From Lichenostomus cassidix (Eukaryota; Chordata; Aves; Passeriformes; Meliphagidae), in the NCBI GenBank assembly GCA_008360975.2, contig CM039189.1, forward strand, positions 14,388,056 to 14,452,055: a stretch of 64,000 nt of DNA. The letters run 5' to 3'. The stretch's first letter is position 1. Each line of letters starts with the position of its first letter. A program made the position numbers and the translations under genes. The notes under the pieces were generated by a model that ran no database searches, was not told where the DNA came from, and was given only the letters and a program-made list of their open reading frames with translations. This document shows positions 12,301-20,820 of this stretch, in pieces.

Positions 12301-15300
12301 CACAGATGCTAGTTCATTTTTAGTATATGCATTCATAATTTAGGAGGTGCATTTAACAATACATTGGTGCAGAATTTCCCTAGATAACTATGCTAGGGAA
12401 AGCGTACGTACCAGTGTCTTGTTTTCCCAGTTAAACTGCGTTTTTATCTATGTGACATGTTCAAACTATTCTAAACTCAAGAGTTCAGTGTGAACCAAGG
12501 CAGCACAGTTTACTCCCTGCTTTGGCATAGTACCAATATTTTTTTCAGATTATCTCAGAAACTTCACCTCAAAATAGAAGCAAATGATGTCGTTTTTCTT
12601 AACCCCAAATAACTACGTAAAATGTGTTTTTACATCATTGCTTTGAACAAAAACTTGTAATTATACAGAAGAAGCAGTCTAAAAAGTTGTGATCTCTTAC
12701 TTTTTTTAATCTAGGCTAGATCCAGGCCTTATATCTTGATTAGAAATATCATGAATACTTACTTTATGATGACACAATAAAACATTTACAAATTCTTTCC
12801 AGTGCTAATGGAGTTCCTATTGTAAGTGTGTTACTGCAGTTGAAACTGTTCCTACAGCTGTGTATCCACGTAGGGAGCGATGTTGTATGGAATACTCTGT
12901 TATGCAGTGAACAACTTCCTTTCAGTTCTTCTGACTGCCAAAACAAAATTAGCATCTGAAATGGCAGTTATTTGTCATAATTAAAATATAATAGAACCTC
13001 GTTTATTCTAAAACAAAATGCATGATGTCCTATGTTATGAAGATCCAGCTGTTGCAGGATCACATAATTCCTGATGGCATTTGATGCTGTATCTGTAGTG
13101 ACTTCCATTATAGGGGAAAACAATTATACCAGCACTTATTGACTAATTTTGCTAGTTTTGACAAATAGTTTTTGCTAAGGTTATATCAAGGGTATATCAG
13201 TGTATCATGTAAGATCAACTGTTCATTAGTAGTAACCATAAAAGGCTGTCCAAGTACTGTTTTAATTGAGACAATAGGTTGTCCTAACACTGTGAAAGCA
13301 AGGCTTGACAAAGATTTTTTTTTCTTTAACATCATATATGTGTTTTTCTGTCCCCACTGCATTTAGCAACTAACCAGTTTGAGATGTTTGATACATATAC
13401 GAGATTTTAAAGCTCAGCTCAATTTTGTCTTTGTTCCAGACCTTTGATGAATGTGTGGCAGCTGGAGGTTCCGACTGTGCTCCAGAGAAACTTTGGCTTC
13501 AAATTCCATTCTTCTGTGGCCACAGCTCGGAGTGCTGGTAGGGAGATAAATGTTGCTTGTTAGTCAAGTACATCAGTGCTGAAATCTAAACTTTAACAAA
13601 TCTCAATATGTAGCCCAATTGATAAAAGTGTGAGGGGCTGGACAGAGTGAAGCAGTGGGTACTTGAGTAATGTGTTTTCTGTTGGAGATGGATTTACTGA
13701 AACAGTTTTGCGGTTCTTCAAACTAGCAATATGTTACAATACTGTACCAGCAGTGCTATGAGGGAAAACATATGTTTTCAATTTTAAAAATCAATTTTGC
13801 AGATTTAGAGTCTTGACATTTTTCTCTTATGTCAGACTACAGTATTCTTCTTTTGGAATGGAGATATTTTAGTTCAAACTCCTAAACTTTCTGGGGAGTA
13901 CACAATAATTGAGACCAGGATAAATTTATCTTCTTAAACCTTTACCAGATATACAGTAGTCAGTGCTACCTAGCAGAAACTGAAACAAAAGCAAATAGTG
14001 TCCATCTGTCAATGCAACGTGTTTTATGACAATGGCACAGGCTTTAAAAAACTCTTTAGCAAAAAAAAAGAAAAAAACATAGATTAATTAAAATAATCTG
14101 AGTGATATCAAGGGCAATTATTTGTCAGAGGTATTGTTAATTCAAACATAAGCAAAGTAAGTGGCCACTTGGGAGCTCTTCTTTTCAGTGCCTGTTGGTC
14201 TGTGTACTCTTTGGCCAGGTGGAGAAGTACAGAAACAAGAGGCAAAAGGGAAAGAGTGTTCTTACATGATTTTTGGTATCTAATGTGAAAGTGGAGACAG
14301 AATATTAATATTGAGACAATGTAAATCCTCAAAAAATTGCACAAATAGAGACATAAACCATATACACATATCGGATGTTTTTGCTGAGGTGCTTTAATAA
14401 ATAGAGTCACATTTTTAGGTAAGAACACAGATGAGAGAAACTGAAAAGGGAAATGAAGTTAGGAGCAGTTATAATTTGGAATGAGTCTTGCCTTTCCTAT
14501 ACAAATGTCCTGTTGTGAAGTAATCTCCATCTAGGGACCAAGGATTGTTGGCTGACATCAGAACTTGCTGTAATCATTCTCTGTCATTTTAGGAATGTGG
14601 GAAGCAGATGGGCTTTGGAACAAGCCAAATACAATCTGATTAATGAATACTTCCTAGTGGGAGTTACTGAAGAGCTTGAAGACTTTATCATGTTATTGGA
14701 GGCAGCTTTGCCCCGGTTCTTCAGGGGTGCCACAGAACTGTACCGGACAGGTATTTAAATAGTTGATTTCCATGGATTTTCCACCTTCTTATTGCCTTTT
14801 TTAGTGTGAATTCTTTAGATCTAGATGAATAGTTTGCCTCTCAGCTGGATGATGCTCCTACAGAAGAAATAAACTCCTTTTAAAAAATTCTCAGTACTTT
14901 CTTCCCTTTTTTTTTTTTTTGTTTTTTAGGGCTAGTCCAAGTATCCTTCCGTCTTAGACAAATTGTAAATATTTAAAGTTGGGGTAAAGACAGTTGTGTA
15001 GGTATACTGCATGTAACATTATGACGTGTTTATAACAGAACATGTTTTTAAGGTTTTGCAGTAGTTTCAGTTTTGTAAAGTGGCTGATGTGGCACATTTC
15101 CATTTCCTCAGAAGCCCTGCTGGAATTAACTGTGCTCAATGCAGCCTAGTTGGCTGAGTGATAAAGCCTGAGGGCTGCAGAGACCCAAGTAGATGTTTAT
15201 CTTCCTGGGTTCCTAGTAAGATGTAACTAGTAGCTTAGTTTCTAGCAGCTGGCCATGCAATTTATGATGAAGAAAAGATCTATCTGAGCAGAACTTCTAT

Positions 15301-16443
15301 CAACATCTATTCTACAAATAGAGGGAGAAAAGGATCTGATGTACAGAGCCAGGATATGTAGTATTAACAAGTTAATTACAAAGCAACAGGAAGCATTCCT
15401 TGGGGAAAATCTGGTCATCATTTTGGTCATCTTTGTCTCAGAAATTCTGTGCAACAAGGATGTGGCTTATGTATCATTTATTATAAGACTATAGTATGCT
15501 CTTTAGATTGGAGAATAATGCTTTAAATGCCATTAGTAGAGATTATATTTTGATTCAAAATTGACAATTGACATGCAAAAACAGGGGTTTTTTTTCTTTC
15601 ATGGAGAGCTAAAGAAAGCTACACCAGAACAGGGTGGGTTTTGGTAGTCTGAGTTGAATAGAACCTTCCCTGGAGATATTTAAAAGATGTGTATAAGTGG
15701 TGGAGGTATTTAAAAGGTGTATAGGTGTGGCACTCAGGGACATGGTTTAGTGGGACTTGGCAGTCTTAGGTTTGTGGTTGGACTCAATGACCTTAAATGT
15801 CTTTTCTGACCTAAATGTTTGTATGATTCTGTGAAAGTCTCTCCTGCAGTTTCTAAAGTTCTTAACATTTGATACCAAATTAACATCTAAATAATTAATT
15901 TTGAAAGACCAATTTTGCTCCAAGTACATTATGTGGAGTAATCTTATTCCTTAAATGAATGTTCATTCCCTGGGTTTATTAGAACAAAGAGGAAGAATTG
16001 AAATAATGGATGCAAAATTCATAAACATTTAGTGAGAGAGGCTGCAGTTTTCCAGCTCTGCATGTTATGTTAATAAATTCTGGATAAAAGCTTGTCCCTT
16101 TTAATGCAGTTTATCAACACACTGAGAGTATAAAAACTCTGTAAATAAAATGACTGTAAATATTTTTTGAGAACGTGAACTTGAGAGTGAAGTTATTGCT
16201 TTCATTTTGCATTTAGGAAAGAAGTCGCATCTTAGGAAAACAACTGAGAAGAAACTTCCAACAAAAGAAACTATTGCCAAGCTACAACAGTCTGAAATCT
16301 GGAAAATGGAGAATGAGTTCTATGAATTTGCACTGGAGCAATTTCAGTTTGTCAGAGCACATGCAGTTCGGGAAAAAGATGGAGAATTGTATATTCTGGC
16401 TCAAAACTTTTTCTATGAAAAGATTTACCCTAAATCAAACTAA
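99..16443 (+). CDS. HS2ST1: Heparan sulfate 2-O-sulfotransferase 1, exons 2-7 (5' partial)
   Basis: This enzyme transfers sulfate from PAPS to the 2-OH of iduronic (and less often glucuronic) acid in heparan sulfate. It acts in the Golgi lumen as a type II membrane protein and homotrimer. Six exons (99-337, 6200-6285, 9901-10039, 13440-13537, 14593-14750, 16217-16443; 947 nt) join in frame with consensus GT/AG borders and encode residues 42-356, ending at the family's normal C-terminus (YPKSN). Visible landmarks, numbered as in the 356-residue family: 5'-phosphosulfate loop RVPKTASTS (80-88, Lys83), N-glycosylation sequons at Asn108 and Asn127, catalytic His140 and His142 in YHGH, 3'-phosphate site with Arg164 and Ser172, and cysteines 201/209 and 222/228. 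Exon 1 (tail, membrane anchor, first part of the stem) is upstream of the window, so no start codon is given. No frameshift or premature stop is seen. Residue choices such as HTVDG, NVTSW and GHISY fit what I recall for bird orthologues. HS3ST, HS6ST and other families lack this combination, so the assignment is secure; uronyl 2-O-sulfotransferase (UST) is related but diverges strongly. Confidence 0.97.
3303..3462. repeat. Degenerate CA-rich minisatellite turning into TG-rich sequence
   Basis: Roughly twelve imperfect units of 10-12 bp built on CACTCTTGCA / CACACTCGTGCA run from about 3303 to 3423. The strand composition then flips to TG-rich (tgtttgtgtgtacatg...cacgtgtgtgtg) to about 3460. 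The two halves can partly pair as an inverted repeat. Overlapping open frames on both strands here (62-116 codons) are by-products of the repeat. Confidence 0.75.
4413..4458. repeat. Perfect 23-bp tandem duplication
   Basis: Two identical 23-bp copies (4413-4435 and 4436-4458) begin aatctagatgatgtaag and lie head to tail inside HS2ST1 intron 2. Each copy holds TGATGTAA, a CREB/C-EBP half-site-like octamer. Complete identity suggests a recent duplication, though a short array can also arise by replication slippage. Confidence 0.9.
6200..6285 (+). CDS. HS2ST1: HS2ST1 exon 3 (residues 122-149 plus two bases of codon 150)
   Basis: This short 86-nt exon lies between the acceptor 'ttttgcag' and the donor gtacgt. 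The donor sits inside AAGTACG, so codon Lys150 is split AA|A with exon 4; this choice restores AKFGVKKK exactly. It carries the catalytic histidines His140 (6254-6256) and His142 (6260-6262) in the FYHGHISYLDF motif, and the second sequon N-V-T at Asn127. If intron 3 were retained the frame would add about 30 GC-rich-encoded residues before a stop at 6380. Confidence 0.95.
6286..6410. other. CpG-dense patch at the 5' end of intron 3
   Basis: About 14 CpG dinucleotides fall in the first 95 bases (cccgggcgg, gggcgccgagcgcgctccgg), against an AT-rich, CpG-poor background on both sides. It directly follows the exon 3 donor. It could be a local gene-conversion GC spike, a methylation-protected element, or an exon-proximal regulatory site. 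It contains no start codon in a convincing context. Confidence 0.6.
6504..6529. repeat. (TA)n microsatellite
   Basis: An uninterrupted TA dinucleotide run of about 13 units in HS2ST1 intron 3, preceded by an A-rich stretch (6486-6500). Such tracts are typically polymorphic in length. Confidence 0.9.
8187..8211. repeat. Short ATATAAAT tandem array
   Basis: Three near-perfect copies of an 8-9 bp unit (atataaat) lie in intron 3. It is low-complexity AT sequence with no further feature seen. Confidence 0.7.
9901..10039 (+). CDS. HS2ST1: HS2ST1 exon 4 (last base of codon 150 to residue 196)
   Basis: This 139-nt exon lies between the acceptor 'actttag' and the donor gtaaag. It encodes FGVKKKPIYINVIRD followed by PIERLVSYYYFLRFGDDYRPG and the basic segment LRRRKQGDKK. 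Arg164 (9941-9943) and Ser172 (9965-9967) correspond to the 3'-phosphate-binding site of PAPS. The basic stretch around residues 184-196 contributes to heparan sulfate binding in the family. Intron retention would add VKYTLL and stop. Confidence 0.96.
10040..13439 (+). other. HS2ST1: HS2ST1 intron 4 (3400 bp)
   Basis: The donor is gtaaag at 10040 and the acceptor is 'tttgttccag' ending at 13439. The whole intron is AT-rich, with no recognisable exon, RNA gene or transposon. A CArG-type sequence CCATAAAAGG occurs at 13236-13245, but such matches are expected a few times by chance in a window this size. Confidence 0.88.
13440..13537 (+). CDS. HS2ST1: HS2ST1 exon 5 (residues 197-228 plus two bases of codon 229)
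   Basis: This 98-nt exon lies between 'gttccag' and the donor gtaggg. It encodes TFDECVAAGGSDCAPEKLW and then LQIPFFCGHSSECW, with Trp229 split TG|G. It holds the four cysteines 201, 209, 222 and 228, which form two disulfides in the luminal domain in the known structures. Ala204 replaces the glutamate that I recall at this place in mammals. Confidence 0.96.
13538..14592 (+). other. HS2ST1: HS2ST1 intron 5 (1055 bp)
   Basis: The donor is gtaggg and the acceptor is 'tcattttag' ending at 14592. It is AT-rich sequence with no other feature that I can support. Confidence 0.88.
14593..14750 (+). CDS. HS2ST1: HS2ST1 exon 6 (last base of codon 229 to first base of codon 282)
   Basis: This 158-nt exon lies between 'attttag' and the donor gtattt. 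It encodes NVGSRWALEQAKYNLINEY, FLVGVTEELEDFIMLLEAALP and RFFRGATELYRT. The FLVGVTEELEDF segment is the conserved core strand-helix of the Golgi uronyl sulfotransferase fold. Codon Gly282 is completed by exon 7. Confidence 0.96.
14751..16216 (+). other. HS2ST1: HS2ST1 intron 6 (1466 bp)
   Basis: The donor is gtattt and the acceptor is 'tgcatttag' ending at 16216. It contains a poly(T) run near 14908-14920 and one truncated CR1 retroposon at about 15655-15836, described separately. The rest is AT-rich and featureless to me. Confidence 0.88.
15655..15836 (+). mobile_element. CR1 LINE, truncated 3' end
   Basis: The text runs ...cttccctggagatattta, gtgtggcactcagggacatg, gtttagtggg, ttggactcaatgacctt, cttttctgacc and ends tatgattctgtga. 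This is the standard order at the 3' end of avian CR1 elements, in the same orientation as HS2ST1. Only the 3' part is present and there is no reverse transcriptase. The segment gagatatttaaaag...gaggtatttaaaagg shows an internal duplication of about 28 bp, not expected in the plain consensus. Confidence 0.85.
16217..16443 (+). CDS. HS2ST1: HS2ST1 exon 7, terminal coding part (residues 282-356 and stop)
   Basis: After 'catttag' the exon supplies two bases of Gly282 and encodes KKSHLRKTTEKKLPTKETIA, then KLQQSEIWKMENEFYEFALE, QFQFVRAHAVREKDGELYIL and AQNFFYEKIYPKSN, ending with TAA at 16441-16443. The C-terminal tail packs against the neighbouring subunit of the homotrimer in the family's structures and contributes to substrate binding. 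The length matches the family exactly. Confidence 0.97.
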
Positions 16444-17000
16444 GAACACTATACTGTTAGATTTATGGACCTAAATCTTTGGTCACATCATCATCTTAGT
16501 CCTCAGCCATGGAAACTAGATTGCCTGTAGACCTCCAAGACATTTCTTTATACGAGAAAAGTGGGTTGTGGATCACCTCCAGGGCTTTGGATGTAGCTGT
16601 GTTGGTAATCCAGAAGCAAAGGCTTCCTTTCTTTTATCTAACTAGTACTTTCAGTGGGAGTCAATATCCTGAACCTGAAGAAATTTACACTGTAATATGG
16701 AGCAATTAATACAGTTCTGTTTGAAAATATAAACAGTCCAAAAACCACTTTTGTTGATGCTCTTTTTAATTTTCAGAGCAATTTATTTTCATTTATACTT
16801 CTGTGAAGAGGAAATCATTTTCCCCAACTTTCAACATGGAAATTTTGGTTGTATACAGTATGAGTAGTCTTAATAACTGGTTGACATCTGTGCTTTGTTT
16901 TTGTGAATCATGTCACATGATGTTAATTTGGATGGTTAATCATGTTCTGCTGAGAAATGCTGCTGCTGCTGGAATTGCCCATATTTATATATGTGGTTTT

Positions 17001-17006
17001 ATTAAA
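17001..17006 (+). promoter_or_regulatory. Candidate proximal poly(A) signal ATTAAA
   Basis: An ATTAAA hexamer followed by A-rich and then T-rich sequence, about 560 bp past the HS2ST1 stop. It is a weaker variant signal, and would give a short 3' UTR isoform if used. Confidence 0.3.
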
Positions 17007-17403
17007 AAAATACAACTACTCATTAGTGTTAAAATGTCATTTTCACATTAATATTGTAAAAAGTTAACGAATCAGAGCAGTGGGGTTTTTATTTTGGTTT
17101 TTTTTAATCACCACCACCACTGACTGGGGTTGGGAAAACTACAAAGAAATTTGCTATTGTCTGCAGTTCTAGTTGATCCTTACACAGTGGTATAAAAATT
17201 CATAAATTCAGTAAGTTTCTCCATGGATTCTTTGTAATAATCGTAAACTAAGGTATTGGTGAATCCATATTATGACTCTATTAGTGAGCTGTGGTATGGC
17301 TAGGGTTTTCCTACTACTTCAATACTTTTATCTGTAGAATATTTTTACTGAGGTGCTTTATAATGTGTTTTAAAGCATTGCATTTACAAAAGGAGTAAAA
17401 TGC

Positions 17404-17411
17404 TGTAAATA
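17404..17411 (+). promoter_or_regulatory. Pumilio-response-like element TGTAAATA
   Basis: A perfect match to the UGUANAUA consensus of PUF proteins, about 960 bp into the probable HS2ST1 3' UTR on the sense strand. Single matches occur by chance in AT-rich DNA, so function is only suggested by position. Confidence 0.35.
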
Positions 17412-18477
17412 CTGCTTATTTTATGTATTTGGACCAAAAGGTTTAAAGTAACTAGTTTAAAGTGGGGGTTTTTGCACCAGTTCTGTTATGTGTGAAGTGA
17501 AAAACATCACATCTGCTTCCTGGTTGAGTTAACTGTTGGACATTGCTGAAATGCACTTCAGCAACCTCTCTGACTTCAATACCAGAATGTTGTCCAGGGA
17601 TTCTCTTTACAGAAATGTAGTCTTCATCATTTTAATAGGGTAAGAGAACAAGAAGAAAAATGTCATGTGCAGTCTGGTTGAGAAAGATTCAGTGAACTTG
17701 ATTGACATAATTGTATTTATGTAACTGCCTTACGTGACTGTTGTAAATTTGTGAGTTGCCATTATTAACAATGTGAAACACCTGGTAGATGAAGTAAATT
17801 GAAATTTGAGAACAGATGTTTGGGGCCACTGCATTATAGCAAATGGCAGTGGAGCACTGCAAGAATTTTTCTTACTGACTTTTCTTAAAGATCTGAGTAT
17901 TTATACATCTTATACCTGCCTTTTCTTAAAAGTGCTTTTCACAGGATTTGATGGGGAAGGCACTGAGGAGACAAGGAAAGGAACGGTGGGAAAGGTTTAA
18001 ATTCCTAAGGTATGATGCTGAAGGCTTAGTTTAAAATTACCGAGTGGAGTTTCTTTAACCAGCTTGTTCTTGTAATGAAAACAAAGGAAATGGAAAATGG
18101 TCTGTGAATTGGATGTCTGCAGCCAAAAGCAACAGCCCAATTACAGAGAGGATAACAGACTATCAAGTACATCTTGCAGTTTGTTTTCTTAGATTTTTCC
18201 CTTCTGATTTTAAAAATAGATCTTTGTTCTTCCCAAATGATCAGGGAAGTTCCTTCTCATAAGTTGCCATTTATATAGCATGAACCATGCATAAGACTTC
18301 CTGTTCTAGTTCTTGTCTGTTGTCATCAATAATAATGCCAACATGTTTGGATATAGGATGTTTTAGGTCACACATGAAGACATGTTTCCTAGCTAATGAA
18401 AGGAACTGACGAGTCATATGCAAAAAGTAGTTAATGGAGATCTAAAAGTTCATTGGAAAACAGTCACTTTTTTTTTC

Positions 18478-18483
18478 AATAAA
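18478..18483 (+). promoter_or_regulatory. Candidate poly(A) signal AATAAA
   Basis: A canonical hexamer with GT/T-rich sequence 40-75 bases downstream (gttttatgttac, poly-T, tatgttgttttcc), which resembles a downstream element. It is a plausible HS2ST1 transcript end about 2 kb past the stop. Confidence 0.4.
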
Positions 18484-20796
18484 TATTTATAATCCCAGGA
18501 AAGATTTCTGCTCAGTGATAGTTTTATGTTACATCTTTTTTTTACTATGTTGTTTTCCTTCAGAATAGTTCAGTTCAGTTTACCTTCTTGCATCTCCTTT
18601 AGAATTTTCAGAAGAGCACCTGTAAGAGAGCTGAAGAGGTTGCTAAGTGAAAATACAAAATATTCATCTAAGTAAGGAAATAGGTATGTAGACAAATGCT
18701 TCTCTATTGACAAGAAAACAATAGGCAAAACTTCTACTGCTTTCAGTAGGGTCTACAGAAACTTCTTCTATTCTGTAAGCAATTTTAAAAGTTGTTTCTT
18801 TTTTTTCCTTCCAGGAATTAGAATTTCTTAATTATGAGTCTTCAGTAACAAAACCAATAGAACAATGCAATTTTTTTTTTTTACTTTTAAAAGAGCAATA
18901 TATTTTTCATAGTTCTTGTAAGGTAACAGATTTTATTTAATCAGATATCATTTCCTGTTCTTTGCTGTGAACTGTCAAGTTTGAGACAAACAGAAATTTT
19001 AGGAATAGTTTTTGGAAATGCTTGCAACAATTGGAACAGTACTAATTTCAGATGTACTCTGAAAATGGGATCATCTGTAGAATACAGAAGGAATCAAGAC
19101 TGTCTACTTTTATATCTAGTGCAACCATTAAAGTCAGCTGTTAACTTAGAATAATTTGAATTCAGAACTATCAAACTTGGATTTCCTAAAAGACAGTGTA
19201 GGAAAAGGAGCTTTACAGATTTTTAATAATCTGCTCTATTTGTCTTCTATTTGGAAACAGAAACAATTCAAGTTGTTGCCATTAAAAATATTTTACAGTA
19301 TATAAATATGATTTATCTCATGTATTTTCCCTTAATGACTCAGAGGAAAGCAGCAATATGTGAATTTTTATTTTTGCAGGTTGTGTGATCAGTAAACTAC
19401 TATGCAGCCTCCTGAACACAGATCTTATAACTGAAGTCACTGTACTCTGCAGAGGAGTGAGATTGGCTTTTTGCAGGGCAAAGTTCATTTGAAAGGTGCT
19501 GAAATGCTCATACATCTACATATAGTTGAGGGCAGATTTTGTTACACTGTTCTGTACTTCCTGTACAAAATTACCCAGATTTTGTGCAAAACTGTAGCCC
19601 TGTTGAAACTCTTGATGTCAGCACGAGGTGCAAGGGCCTGCTGTGCTGGTGACAACTCAGCCATAGCCACAGTGTGCCTAGAGCACCTGTGATACACTGG
19701 GCAGTGCTGTCAAGAGAGCAACAGTGTTTGTAGCTCCTTCCCTTAAAAATTCTGCAGCCATGCTACAAGAATTTCACTCTTTATTTTGTTAGTGCATCCT
19801 TAAGCAGACCCATGGCTAGGGTGCAGAATGTCCTCTTTGCACATTCCCTCTTCTTCTGGGTGGATTTTCTAGCAGTCTCTCTTTTATTGGTATGCTGATC
19901 ATGGCTTCATTTCCAAACAGACATGAACATTTATGGCTATACAATATGGGAGATGAAGAATCAGCCCATCCTGGTCATTTGAAATGCCTTTTCTGGGTGT
20001 TTAGTTTTTCTGAAGATATCTAGCTATTTTTACGTTACAGGAATAAGCTTTTGCTTATTGATGGTCTCAGAGCAGTTCTATCTTATATTGGGAAAAATTC
20101 AGTTATTTTTGGTTACACTTCCATTAAAATTTTCCTTTAAGCTTACCTGGTGTTGCTAAAGGTGTAAATGACAAAAAGGTGTGTGGATGATACTGTCTGA
20201 ACTATGCTGCTTAAGCAGTCAATGGAAAAGCCTGATTCAAGTGCACTGCCAATTTAGCTCTTCAAAATTAGAGCATATTTTATGACTACTAGAGATTAAA
20301 CTTAACGTACAAGGCTGCTTAGTTGGATGGATGCTTCCTTTACTGTAAGCCTATGCAACTGTGTAACCTTTGCAGCAGTATTTATAGAAAGAGCCCTCTT
20401 CCTGAGACTTTTCTGGAGCATAATTATAAATGTTCATACACTTACACTGTCTGATATTTACATCAGCAGCTTTCCATAGCTTCTGCAAAAGAGACAGGTT
20501 TATGAGCATTTCTAAAGCAGTACTGAATGTAATTTTGAAAAACATGGATTGTGCTTCATGACCTTTTTCTTTTTAAACACACACACAGCTAAATAGTGCC
20601 TTTTTTCCTCACAATCCATGTTGAAGATGCTTGCTCCCACTCACGCTCCATAAATTGATTCATTTGTGCAATACTATTCCAACTTGAAACCATTTTGTCA
20701 CAGCTGTTTGAGAAATAATCTCCATTTTTCCTCACTGTGCTGCCAGCTTTCTGTTGTTTAAGTGTTTCAGTTGATTACCTAATGCAAATGCTATAA

Positions 20797-20802
20797 AATA
20801 AA
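20797..20802 (+). promoter_or_regulatory. Candidate distal poly(A) signal AATAAA
   Basis: A canonical AATAAA in ctataaaataaaac, followed about 30 bases later by a T/GT-rich stretch (ctggtgtcctgtctt). Of the signals here it has the best spacing to a downstream element, hence my preferred distal end for HS2ST1. Confidence 0.45.
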
Positions 20803-20820
20803 ACACCCATTGGGAAGGGG

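Larger units (their letters stand above)
16444..20820 (+). other. HS2ST1: Probable HS2ST1 3' UTR (3' limit uncertain)
   Basis: The sequence after the stop is AT-rich, with several AATAAA/ATTAAA signals and no splice evidence. I recall long 3' UTRs for vertebrate HS2ST1, so the end near the AATAAA at 20797 is an inference. Earlier ends at about 17020 or 18500, or a later one near 21775, are possible. Open frames at 16274-16474, 16509-16709 and 16803-17051 are incidental. cDNA 3' ends or RNA-seq coverage would settle the limit. Confidence 0.45.

Noticed and set aside
13236..13245. CArG box CCATAAAAGG in intron 4
   Set aside because: A handful of such matches is expected by chance in 64 kb of AT-rich DNA; no supporting context.
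16274..16709. 66-codon frames overlapping and following the HS2ST1 stop
   Set aside because: One is an alternative frame of exon 7 and the other lies in the 3' UTR; neither resembles a protein.
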